From Candidatus Competibacteraceae bacterium (GTDB lineage Bacteria; Pseudomonadota; Gammaproteobacteria; Competibacterales; Competibacteraceae): DNA of 53,198 bases. Shown piece after piece: positions 35,333 to 43,033 of the stretch. The stretch spans positions 1-53,198 of the forward strand of contig RXIW01000016.1 of assembly GCA_003989065.1 (NCBI GenBank). The letters run 5' to 3'. Positions within the stretch are counted from its first letter, which is position 1. The number at the start of each line of letters is the position of its first letter. Under the pieces are notes generated by a model. The model saw only the letters and a program-made list of their open reading frames with translations. It was not told the DNA's origin and searched no databases. The position numbers and the translations under genes are program-made.

Positions 35333-35926
35333 ATGCGAACTGATGTAGCACCTCACCCGACCAGCAAGCAGGGACAATCAACTTCTGTCTCGACGCGGCG
35401 CGGGTTTCTGAAACTGGCGGCTGGCGGCATCGGCGTCGCCCTTGCAGCGCCGGGTCTGCTCCAAGCCAGCACGCTGCGTGAGCGTTATCTCCTCTTCCAT
35501 AATCCTAACACGGGTGAGACCGTTCGCCGGGTCTACTGGACCCCGCGCGATGGCTACGTCAACGAATCGATCGGCGAGATCAGCTGGGCGTTGCGCGATC
35601 ACCACAACGACCAGGTCAAGTCGTTCGATCCCAGTGTGCTGGATCAGTTGTACGCCCTGCAATTGCAGTTAGGCTTATGGAAGCCGGTTAACATCATCAG
35701 CGGTTACCGCTCGCCGTCCACCAACTGGATGTTGTGCGAGCGCAGTCGAGGTGTTGCGCGCAACAGTTTTCATCTGCGGGCGATGGCGCTCGATGTCCGG
35801 TTGCCGGATGGCCGGGTGTCGGATCTATATCGCGCCGCGCGGTCGCTCGGGGCGGGTGGGGTCGGTTATTACCCCAACGCCAATTTTGTCCACATCGACA
35901 GTGGCCCGGTGCGGTACTGGAGCTGA
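35333..35926 (+). CDS. YcbK/DUF882 family Tat-exported M15-like peptidase
   Basis: 197 residues. A twin-arginine signal (TRRGFLKLAAGG, then a hydrophobic run to about residue 55) directs folded export, as for E. coli YcbK (MepK family). The mature domain resembles zinc D,D-carboxypeptidase/endopeptidase folds. Metal ligands are visible as H and D in NSFHLRAMALDVRL and H in FVHIDSG; ISGYRSPSTN is the typical substrate loop. MepK-type enzymes cut peptidoglycan crosslinks. ATG 35333 has GGAGGA 11 bases upstream; a TTG at 35306 would extend before the signal and is unlikely. It lies just after an AT-rich stretch and converges on the TRAP operon. Confidence 0.92.
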   Translation: MRTDVAPHPTSKQGQSTSVSTRRGFLKLAAGGIGVALAAPGLLQASTLRERYLLFHNPNTGETVRRVYWTPRDGYVNESIGEISWALRDHHNDQVKSFDPSVLDQLYALQLQLGLWKPVNIISGYRSPSTNWMLCERSRGVARNSFHLRAMALDVRLPDGRVSDLYRAARSLGAGGVGYYPNANFVHIDSGPVRYWS

Positions 35927-35957
35927 GCGGGTTTTTGCAGCGAGGCCCGGAAAGCAA

Positions 35958-35981
35958 CAGGGGCGGTCGATGCCGCCCCTG
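35958..35981. terminator. Bidirectional hairpin between the YcbK-like gene and dctM
   Basis: CAGGGGCGG and CCGCCCCTG form a perfect 9-bp stem around a 6-nt loop in the 79-bp convergent gap. No T-run, but the position fits termination of both units. Confidence 0.5.
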
Positions 35982-36005
35982 AAGCAGACTCCTTCCAGCG
36001 GTCGT

Positions 36006-37289
36006 TCACATCATGCCGAGCATCCGTGGCAACCAGAGCGACAGGGTCGGCCAATAGGTCACCAGCGCCAGGAAGACCAGCATGGTCAGCAGCCAGGGCC
36101 AGACCGCAATCGTCAGTTCAGTGATCCCCATGTGGGTAATACCGCTTGCGACGAACAGATTCAGTCCAACTGGCGGGTGGCACATGCCGACTTCCATGTT
36201 GACGGTCATCATGATGCCGAAATGCACCGGATCGATACCGAGCTTGACCGCGATCGGGAACAGAATCGGCGCCATGATCAGGGTGATCGACGACGGCTCC
36301 ATCACATTGCCGGCCAGCAACAGCAGAACGTTGACTCCCAACAAGAACAGAACGACGCCCAGGTTTTGATCGATCATCCACTGGGCCATCGCCTGCGGAA
36401 TGTTTTCGTTGGTCATCAAGAACGAGAACAGCACCGCGTTGGCGATGATGAACAGCAGCATCGCGCTCATGTTGGCCGAGTCCAGCAAGACCTTGGGCAC
36501 CTGGCGCAACGTCATGTCCTTGTAGACGAACACCGAAACGACAAAGGCGTAGACTGCGCTCATCGCGGCGGCTTCGGTCGGGGTGAACATGCCGCTGTAG
36601 ATGCCGCCGATGACGATGATGATCAGCAGCAAACCCCACATACTGTCCTTGAAGGTGCGTAGCAGCGTCTTGAAGTCGGTGCGCGGCAAGCGAGGATAAT
36701 CGTTCTTCCAGGCCCGATACCAGGTCACTCCGCCGAGCATGGATGCCAGGACGATGCCGGGGATCACCCCCGCGATGAACAGTTGGCCGATCGAGGTATT
36801 GGTGGCCACGGCGTACATCACCATCACGATGGATGGCGGAATCAGGATGCCGAGCGCGCCGGAGGTGGTGATGACGCCCGCCCCGAACCGTTTCGGGAAG
36901 CCTTGCGCGGTCATCGCTGGCAGCAGAATCGAACCGATGGCGACCACCGTGGCTGGACTCGAGCCCGAGACGGCGGCGAACAGAGCGCAGGCCAGTACCC
37001 CGGCCAGTCCTAGACCACCGTGCAGATGACCGACGCAGGCAGTGGCGAAGGCGATCATCCGCCGGGCGACGCCGCCATGGGTCAGGAAATTACCCGCCAG
37101 AATGAAGAACGGGATCGCCATGATCTCGAAATGCTCGATGCCGGTGAACAACTTCAGGGCCACGCTCTCGATCGGCACCTGAGTCATGGTGAACAGAAAG
37201 GTGAGCACAGTCATGCCGAGCGCGATGGAAACCGGCATGCCGGTCAACATCAGCACGATCAGCAGACCGAAGATGAACAGGGTGCTCAT
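36006..37289 (-). CDS. dctM: TRAP transporter large permease DctM
   Basis: 427 residues, about twelve membrane helices, the standard length for DctM. N-terminal FIFGLLIVLMLTGMPVSIALG and the later SSPATVVAIGSI and PPSIVMVMYA blocks are characteristic of the ion-transporter superfamily core. With DctQ and DctP it imports C4-dicarboxylates or related organic acids, driven by a sodium gradient. The start overlaps the dctQ stop by 4 bp. The hairpin at 35958-35981 ends the operon. Confidence 0.96.
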   Translation of the reverse strand: MSTLFIFGLLIVLMLTGMPVSIALGMTVLTFLFTMTQVPIESVALKLFTGIEHFEIMAIPFFILAGNFLTHGGVARRMIAFATACVGHLHGGLGLAGVLACALFAAVSGSSPATVVAIGSILLPAMTAQGFPKRFGAGVITTSGALGILIPPSIVMVMYAVATNTSIGQLFIAGVIPGIVLASMLGGVTWYRAWKNDYPRLPRTDFKTLLRTFKDSMWGLLLIIIVIGGIYSGMFTPTEAAAMSAVYAFVVSVFVYKDMTLRQVPKVLLDSANMSAMLLFIIANAVLFSFLMTNENIPQAMAQWMIDQNLGVVLFLLGVNVLLLLAGNVMEPSSITLIMAPILFPIAVKLGIDPVHFGIMMTVNMEVGMCHPPVGLNLFVASGITHMGITELTIAVWPWLLTMLVFLALVTYWPTLSLWLPRMLGMM

Positions 37290-37882
37290 GGTTTGCCTCC
37301 GGCGGGTTGCGGCTGGGTCTCATGCAGGGTTTCGGCGGCTTCGATGCCTTCCACCTTGGTGTGATCCGGGCGGGGTAGTGTGCCGGTGGTCACGAAGCGG
37401 TAGCAGGCTTGCAGGAAGCGGAAACACATAAGATACGAGCCGATCGGCATGCCCAGATAGATCATCCACATCGGTAGTTCCATGTCCGGCGACACTTGTT
37501 CGGTGTTGTACAGACCATGGATGAAGATGACCGAAAAGGTGCCGACGATACCGGTGAACAGAGCGCCGGTGAGCAAGCCGAAGATCACGAAGAACTTGCG
37601 CCACGGCGTGGAGAGAGCATTGATGAAGACGTCGACGCCCACATGGATGCCGGTGCGGACGCCGTAGGCCGCGCCGATTTTCGCCATCCAGATGAACATG
37701 TAGATGCACAGTTCCTGCGCCCAGCTCAAATTGATGTCGAGCAGGAAATCCTGTACCCCGGGTATCGCTAGGGTAGCGGCATAGCGGTGGACAACAGCGA
37801 CGAAGATGATCAAGGTTGCCGCCGCCATGAGTATGGCAATGCTCCACTCTTCAAGACGGTCGAGAATGCGAAGAAACATCAT
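37286..37882 (-). CDS. dctQ: TRAP transporter small permease DctQ
   Basis: 198 residues with four membrane helices and the DctQ signature around LSWAQELCIYMFIWMAKIGAAYG, followed by GIHVGVDV. DctQ stabilises DctM and receives the binding protein. ATG 37882 is preferred, with GAGG 7 bases upstream; a second ATG follows immediately. An in-frame start at 37912 would fall inside the intercistronic hairpin and is unlikely. The C-terminus is longer than average, Pro/Glu-rich and probably cytoplasmic. Confidence 0.93.
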   Translation of the reverse strand: MMFLRILDRLEEWSIAILMAAATLIIFVAVVHRYAATLAIPGVQDFLLDINLSWAQELCIYMFIWMAKIGAAYGVRTGIHVGVDVFINALSTPWRKFFVIFGLLTGALFTGIVGTFSVIFIHGLYNTEQVSPDMELPMWMIYLGMPIGSYLMCFRFLQACYRFVTTGTLPRPDHTKVEGIEAAETLHETQPQPAGGKP

Positions 37883-37904
37883 GTTTAACCTCACGGATAT
37901 TGAA

Positions 37905-37930
37905 ACGCCCACCGGTAGGGTGGTGGGCGT
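37905..37930 (-). other. Intercistronic hairpin between dctP and dctQ
   Basis: A perfect 9-bp stem (ACGCCCACC / GGTGGGCGT) with an 8-nt loop sits between the dctP stop and the dctQ start. Such hairpins after binding-protein genes usually stabilise the upstream message or cause partial termination, so that the soluble receptor is made in excess over the permeases. Confidence 0.6.
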
Positions 37931-37948
37931 CCGAGGTAAATCGGCTGT

Positions 37949-38947
37949 TTACTTCGCTGCCGCTGTTTTTCGGATGGAAACCAGCAGATCCTTGCCGACT
38001 CGCGATCCCATGCTGTCGTAGACCGGTTCCATGGCCTGACACAGCGCTTCCCGCTCGGCGGTCGAGGGCCGATGGAATTCGGTCTTGCCGGCAGCTTCCA
38101 TTGCCTTGACGGCGTCTTCGTTATCCTTGCTGGCCACCTCGTTGGCGTAGTCGGTGGCTTCCTTCATTGCCTTGTCCAGCGCCGCGCGGGTATCAGCCGG
38201 CAAGCCGTCCCAGAACTTCTTGTTGACGATCACCGCATAACCGAGATAGCCGTGGTTGGTGAGATTGGCGTACTTCTGCACTTCGAACATTTTCTGCGTG
38301 TACATGTTGGACGGCGGGTTTTCGGTGCCGTCCACCACGCCGGTCTGCAGGGCCTGGTAGACCTCGGAGAAGGCCATCACTTGCGGGATCGCGCCCAGGG
38401 CGCGCATCTGGGCATCCAGCACCTTCGAGGACTGGATGCGCATTTTCTGTCCTTTGAAGTCATCGACCGTCAGCACGGGCTTGTTCGAGCTGAAGATCTT
38501 GAAGCCGTTGTCCCAATAGGCCAGGCCAGTGATGCCTTTGCTCGAGAGTTTGTCGAGCAGTTGCTGGCCGATCGGTCCCTGAGTGATCTTGTGCAGACCC
38601 GCATAGTCGGGGAACAGGCAGGGAAAATCGAACACCTCGAATTCCTTGGCGCCCAGAGGGCCGAACTTGGCCAGTGACGGCGCCAGCATTTGCACTGCGC
38701 CCAATTGCAGCGCCTCCAGTTCCTCCTTGTCCTTGTACAGCTGGCTGTTTGGGTACACCTCGACTTTGATCTTGCCGTTCGTATATTTTTCGGCCAGCTC
38801 CTTGAACTTGTCGGCTGCCCGTCCTTTCGGCGTATCGGGGGCGACGACATGGCTGAACTTGATGACGATCGGCTCTTCGGCCCAGGCCGTGGGTGTCAGG
38901 AATCCGATAGCGACAGCGGTGAACAGGGATAGGGATAGCTTGTGCAT
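37949..38947 (-). CDS. dctP: TRAP transporter solute receptor DctP
   Basis: 332 residues. A Sec signal peptide ends around TPTAWA-EE (residue 23), giving a periplasmic receptor. The mature domain has DctP hallmarks: VIKFSHVVAPDTPKG, VEVYPNSQLYKDKEELEALQLGAVQM, the FDFP segment, and a MRIQSSKVLDAQ block in which the Arg binds the ligand carboxylate; Asn/Glu residues follow in GVVDGTENPPSNM. It resembles receptors for C4-dicarboxylates (succinate, malate, fumarate). First gene of dctPQM, with a GntR-type palindrome about 150 bp upstream. Confidence 0.95.
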   Translation of the reverse strand: MHKLSLSLFTAVAIGFLTPTAWAEEPIVIKFSHVVAPDTPKGRAADKFKELAEKYTNGKIKVEVYPNSQLYKDKEELEALQLGAVQMLAPSLAKFGPLGAKEFEVFDFPCLFPDYAGLHKITQGPIGQQLLDKLSSKGITGLAYWDNGFKIFSSNKPVLTVDDFKGQKMRIQSSKVLDAQMRALGAIPQVMAFSEVYQALQTGVVDGTENPPSNMYTQKMFEVQKYANLTNHGYLGYAVIVNKKFWDGLPADTRAALDKAMKEATDYANEVASKDNEDAVKAMEAAGKTEFHRPSTAEREALCQAMEPVYDSMGSRVGKDLLVSIRKTAAAK

Positions 38948-39092
38948 AGCGGGTTTCTTCCTCTGGTGTCTTTATTGTTGGGGCGACAACGACTGGAATT
39001 CAGCATGTCGACAGGGACTGGCAAGGAAACGCTAGACCCTAGGTTTTAAAGATAGAAGAAACTGTCGTGATATGCGCAAGATGCACAATAAG

Positions 39093-39105
39093 AATTGTTA
39101 CAATT
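39093..39105. promoter_or_regulatory. Candidate GntR-family operator upstream of dctP
   Basis: AATTGTTACAATT is a perfect 6+1+6 palindrome of the GT-N-AC form bound by GntR/FadR-type regulators. It lies about 150 bp before the dctP start in an AT-rich 193-bp gap. The regulator is not adjacent; the FadR-type protein at 933 binds a different core (TGGT-N3-ACCA). Confidence 0.35.
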
Positions 39106-39140
39106 TAAATCGATAGTTATCTTGATAGTCGCCCAGCTGT

Positions 39141-39914
39141 TCAATTGCGAACGCCAACTCCACGATACAGTAACCACAGGCTGTACGTGAACAGGGCGAC
39201 GATGAACAGCAGGATGAGCGCAAAGGCGAGGTAGATGTCGATGTCCGACAGGCCGAGGATGCCGAAGCGAAAGGCGTTGATCATGTACAGAATGGGATTG
39301 AACAGCGAAGCCGTTTGCCAGAACGGCGGCAACATCTTGACCGAATAGAAGATGCCACCCAGGTAGGTCAACGGGGTCAGCACGAAGGTCGGAATCAGGG
39401 AAATATCGTCGAAGCTCTTGGCGAAGATGCCGTTGATCAGGCCGGCCAGGGCGAACAGAACCGAGGTCAGCACGATGACCGCGAGGGTGAGTCCGGGATG
39501 TTGCCAGTGCAGATCGGCGAAGAATAGCGAGATGCCGGTCACCACGAGGCCCACTGCGAGGCCGCGCATCACGCCACCGCCGACGAAACCCAGCACGATG
39601 ATGGCATTGGGTAGCGGTGAAACCAGCATTTCCTCGATGTGTCGCTGGAATTTGGCGCTGAAGAACGAAGACATCACGTTGGAGTAGGCGTTGGTGATCA
39701 CCGCCATCATGATCAGGCCCGGCGCGATATATTGGGTATAGCTCACCCCATCCACCGGCCCCAGTTGAGCGCCGATCAATTGGCCGAAGATGATGAAGTA
39801 CAGCGCTGTGGTGATGGCCGGCGGCAGCAGGGTCTGAATCCAGATCCGCAGGAAGCGCAGGGTTTCCTTGAACAGGATGGTCTGTAAGGCGATGTAGTGG
39901 TCGCGGATGTTCAT
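39141..39914 (-). CDS. yadH: ABC-2 type transporter permease YadH
   Basis: 257 residues with six membrane helices, nearly collinear with E. coli YadH: RFLRIWIQTLLPPAITTALYF at the start, GLIMMAVITNAYSNV, the FFSAKFQRHIEE coupling region, and the AKSFDDISLIPTFVLTPLTYLGG block. Start at 39914 gives MNIRDHY; upstream frame belongs to yadG sequence. With YadG it forms an exporter of unknown substrate. Gap to yadG is 20 bp, one operon. Confidence 0.94.
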   Translation of the reverse strand: MNIRDHYIALQTILFKETLRFLRIWIQTLLPPAITTALYFIIFGQLIGAQLGPVDGVSYTQYIAPGLIMMAVITNAYSNVMSSFFSAKFQRHIEEMLVSPLPNAIIVLGFVGGGVMRGLAVGLVVTGISLFFADLHWQHPGLTLAVIVLTSVLFALAGLINGIFAKSFDDISLIPTFVLTPLTYLGGIFYSVKMLPPFWQTASLFNPILYMINAFRFGILGLSDIDIYLAFALILLFIVALFTYSLWLLYRGVGVRN

Positions 39915-39934
39915 GAGGAGGGGCTTCGCAAACC

Positions 39935-40864
39935 TCAAAGGGCGTGTTCTTGTCTGTCGACCAGCCGCAGAAACAGCTCTTCCAGCCGATTGGCCTTGTT
40001 GCGCAGGCTGGCGATTTCGATGGCCTGCGCCGACAGCTGTTGGAACAGGGCGTTGAGCCCTTGTTCCCGGTCGACATCCACCTCCAGGGTGTATTCGTCG
40101 ATCCGGCGAATGGGGTAGGCGGAGATCTCCGGCGACTGCGCCAGCGGTCGGCGCAGATTGAGTACGAAGGTTTCCGTTTGCAGCCGACCCAGCAGGGTTT
40201 GCATCCGGGTGTTCTCGATGATCTTGCCGCCATCGATGATGGCGATGTGGCGGCATAGATTCTCCGCCTCTTCCAGATAATGGGTGGTCAGGATGATAGT
40301 GATGCCCTGGGCGTTGATGTCGCGCAGGAAGGCCCACATCGAACGCCGAATCTCGATATCGACTCCAGCGGTGGGCTCGTCGAGGATCAACAGTTTCGGT
40401 TCGTGCACCAGGGCGCGGGCGATCATCAGCCGCCGTTTCATGCCGCCGGACAGCTCGCGAGCCATCTCCCGGCGTTTTTCCCACAGACCGAGCTGGCGCA
40501 GATAGTTCTCGGCGCGCTGGTAGGCCAGATCGCGCGGGATGCCGTAGTAGCCGGCCTGATTGACCACGATTTCGATGGTTGGCTCGAACTGGTTGAAGTT
40601 GAATTCCTGCGGCACCAGCCCGATGCAGGATTTGGCGGCGCTCAATTCGCGGTCGAGATCGTGGCCGAATACCGCGACCGCGCCTCCGGTTTTGTAGACC
40701 AGCGAACAGATGATGCCGATGGTGGTCGATTTGCCCGCGCCGTTGGGGCCGAGCAGGGCGAAGAATTCCCCTTCCGCCACCTCCAGATCGATGCCACGCA
40801 GGGCTTCGAAACCGTTGGCGTAGGTTTTGCGCAGGCCGCGAATGGCCAAGGCAGGAGTAGGCAT
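39935..40864 (-). CDS. yadG: ABC transporter ATP-binding protein YadG
   Basis: 309 residues. Walker A GPNGAGKST near residue 39, Q-loop VPQEFNFN, signature LSGGMKRR, Walker B LLILDEPTAGVD and H-switch TTHY are all intact, and the sequence follows E. coli YadG along its length. Energises YadH. apbE ends 34 bp upstream, so the pair may be read with it. Confidence 0.96.
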   Translation of the reverse strand: MPTPALAIRGLRKTYANGFEALRGIDLEVAEGEFFALLGPNGAGKSTTIGIICSLVYKTGGAVAVFGHDLDRELSAAKSCIGLVPQEFNFNQFEPTIEIVVNQAGYYGIPRDLAYQRAENYLRQLGLWEKRREMARELSGGMKRRLMIARALVHEPKLLILDEPTAGVDIEIRRSMWAFLRDINAQGITIILTTHYLEEAENLCRHIAIIDGGKIIENTRMQTLLGRLQTETFVLNLRRPLAQSPEISAYPIRRIDEYTLEVDVDREQGLNALFQQLSAQAIEIASLRNKANRLEELFLRLVDRQEHAL

Positions 40865-40898
40865 ACCGATCGTCTCTCTCCAGGTCAGAGCGGAGGGG

Positions 40899-41939
40899 TC
40901 AAGGTTTTTCCGGAACCAGATACGGTTCGAACTCGGGCGTTTGCCGCTCGCGAAAACTGCCGTCCGGTCCCATGACGATGAAAAACGCCGCTAGATGATG
41001 TTCGCTGGCCAGCCGGAAGCCGGCATCCGGTCCCGAAGCCATCAGGGCGGTGGCGGTGGCATCGGCGACCATCGACTGGTTGCTGATCACCGTGACCGAA
41101 GCCAGGGCGCGCGGTGTTGGGCGGCCGGTTCGCGGATTGAGAATATGCGAGTAATGATGACCATTCTGCTCGAAGAAATTGCGGTAATCGCCCGAAGTGG
41201 AAACGCTGTGGTCGCCGATCCGGATCAGCCGTTCGACCGCGCGCTGACCGGCGACCGGTTTTTCGATGGCGATGGTCCAGGGTTGGTTCTGGCCATTGTG
41301 GCCCTTGGCGCGAATCTCGCCGCCGATGGCGATCAGGTAGTTGCCGATGCCGGCCGCTTCCACCAGCGCAGCCAGGCGATCGACACCGTAGCCCTTGGCG
41401 ATGGCGGACAGATCCACGTATAGATCGGCGCGCTCCTTTTTCAGCGCGGGCGGTTGTTCACGGGCTTGCAGGAGCCAGTAGCCGACCCGTTCGCGGGCCT
41501 GGGCGATCTCGGTGTCGGAAGGGGCGGCGTCGCGGCGCGGTTCCGGCCCGAAACCCCACAGATTGACCAGCGGCCCTACGGTGATATCGAACATGCCATG
41601 GCTCAGGTCGCCGATCTGCAAGGCTTCGGCCACCACCTGCTGCAGCTCGGGAGATACCGCGATCCAGTCGGTGCTGGGATTGCGGTTGAAGCGCGACAAT
41701 TCCGAATTCGGGTCGTAGGTAGACATCTGCCGGTTGATACCGGCCAGCAGGGTATCGATTTGCTGTTTCAGGTCGGCCGGGATCGGCCGCTCCGGCGTGG
41801 GGACCAGCTTCAGATCGTAACTGGTGCCCATGGTGGAACCGGTGATGCGCACGGTCGGGTCGGGTGGGGCCTGCTCGCAGGCTGCCAGAGCCAAGGCAGC
41901 GAATAGGAGGGCCAGCGGGCGAAGCCAGGGGATGTGCAT
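40899..41939 (-). CDS. apbE: FAD:protein FMN transferase ApbE
   Basis: 346 residues with a lipoprotein signal (LAAC near residue 21), so periplasmic and lipid-anchored. ApbE attaches FMN covalently to threonines of flavoproteins such as NqrB/NqrC and RnfD/RnfG. Family motifs: TGSTMGTSYDL, ELSRFN, VDLSAIAKGYGVD, GGEIRAKG and the metal site in SVSTSGDYRNFF and DATATALMA. No Nqr or Rnf genes lie in the window, so the client is elsewhere. ATG 41939 is chosen over an in-frame TTG at 41948. Confidence 0.94.
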   Translation of the reverse strand: MHIPWLRPLALLFAALALAACEQAPPDPTVRITGSTMGTSYDLKLVPTPERPIPADLKQQIDTLLAGINRQMSTYDPNSELSRFNRNPSTDWIAVSPELQQVVAEALQIGDLSHGMFDITVGPLVNLWGFGPEPRRDAAPSDTEIAQARERVGYWLLQAREQPPALKKERADLYVDLSAIAKGYGVDRLAALVEAAGIGNYLIAIGGEIRAKGHNGQNQPWTIAIEKPVAGQRAVERLIRIGDHSVSTSGDYRNFFEQNGHHYSHILNPRTGRPTPRALASVTVISNQSMVADATATALMASGPDAGFRLASEHHLAAFFIVMGPDGSFRERQTPEFEPYLVPEKP

Positions 41940-41963
41940 GGGATTCAAGCGCTATTCCGGCAC

Positions 41964-41999
41964 CTCTTGCGCCCCATCCCGACGGGACAGGCGCAAGAG
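41964..41999. terminator. Strong hairpin between the lyase gene and apbE
   Basis: CTCTTGCGCC (41964-41973) pairs perfectly over 10 bp with GGCGCAAGAG (41990-41999); inside it a second stem TCCC-GAC-GGGA forms. No T-run. It probably ends or attenuates transcripts of the CoA-ester lyase before apbE. Confidence 0.5.
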
Positions 42000-42048
42000 A
42001 TGATGAGGACAGGGAGATGACGATGAAGAACGAGCGATGCGCGGGGGC

Positions 42049-42933
42049 TCAGGCGTTGGCCGCTTCCATCGCGGCGATGGCGTCGGCCATGCTGACGATC
42101 CGCTGGGCGGTTTCGACATGCAGATTCTCGACCAGTTTGCCATCGACCAGCACCACGCCTTCGCCGCGCGCCGCCGCCGCCGCATAGGCGTCGATGATCT
42201 TCCGCGACCAGGCGACATCCTGCGACCGGGGTGTGAACACCTGATTGCAGGGACCGATCTGCTTCGGGTGGATCAGCGTCTTGCCGTCGAAGCCCAATTC
42301 GTGACCCTGGCGACAGGCGGCGGCAAAGCCGGCCTCGTCGTTCAAGTCCAGATAAACCCCATCGAGGATGGCCAGCCCGGCGGCGCGGGCCGCCAGCAGG
42401 CACAGCCCGAGCGAGACCATGAACGGCGTGCGGTCCGGAGTATGGGAACAATCCAGCTCCTTGGCCAGATCGGACGTGCCCATGACCAGACCTTCCATAC
42501 GCGGGGTCGATTCAGCGATGCGCTGCGATTCCAGGATGCTGCGCGGCGTTTCCATCATCGCCCAGATTCGCAACGAATCCGGAGCGCCGTTGGCGCGCAT
42601 GATCGATTCCATGTGGCGGATGGCGTCGGCGCTTTCGACCTTGGGCAGGAGCAGACCATCGGCACCGGATTTGGAGGCCATGGCGATGTCCTCGTAGCCC
42701 CAGCGGGTCGACAGGGCATTGACGCGGATGATGATCTCGCGCATGCCGAAGCCACCGGCCGTCACGGCTTCGCAAACCTGTTTGCGGGCCAACTCCTTGG
42801 CGTCGGGGGCGACGGCGTCTTCCAGATCGAGAATCAGACTGTCGGCCGGCAGGGTGCGGGCCTTGTCCAGGGCGCGGGCATTGGAGCCCGGCATGTACAG
42901 CATGCTGCGACGGGGGCGCGCGGATTTGGGCAT
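42049..42933 (-). CDS. HpcH/HpaI (CitE-like) CoA-ester lyase
   Basis: 294 residues of the CitE/malyl-CoA lyase TIM-barrel family. Opening RRSMLYMPGSNARALDKA binds the CoA phosphate. DLEDAVAPDAKE and the later E in MMETPRSIL supply magnesium ligands, with R near IIIRVNAL. The C-terminal GFDGKTLIHPKQI block is diagnostic. Stand-alone CitE-like proteins, with no citrate lyase CitD/CitF nearby, usually cleave or hydrolyse malyl-, citramalyl- or methylmalyl-CoA in the cytoplasm. ATG 42933 has AGGAG upstream; earlier in-frame codons are unlikely. A solute symporter gene lies 100 bp upstream on the same strand, which may feed organic acids to it. Confidence 0.88.
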   Translation of the reverse strand: MPKSARPRRSMLYMPGSNARALDKARTLPADSLILDLEDAVAPDAKELARKQVCEAVTAGGFGMREIIIRVNALSTRWGYEDIAMASKSGADGLLLPKVESADAIRHMESIMRANGAPDSLRIWAMMETPRSILESQRIAESTPRMEGLVMGTSDLAKELDCSHTPDRTPFMVSLGLCLLAARAAGLAILDGVYLDLNDEAGFAAACRQGHELGFDGKTLIHPKQIGPCNQVFTPRSQDVAWSRKIIDAYAAAAARGEGVVLVDGKLVENLHVETAQRIVSMADAIAAMEAANA

Positions 42934-43033
42934 TGACTTTCTCCTGGGTGGTGAGGTGATACGAGCTATTGCGGTATTTCCAGCAATGTTAATAAGGGTA
43001 ACGCAAGCCGGTATGAGCGGGAAGTGACCGGCA

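Noticed and set aside
39050..39125. Sigma-54 promoter upstream of dctP
   Set aside because: No GG-N10-GC pair fitting the -24/-12 consensus was found on the minus strand.
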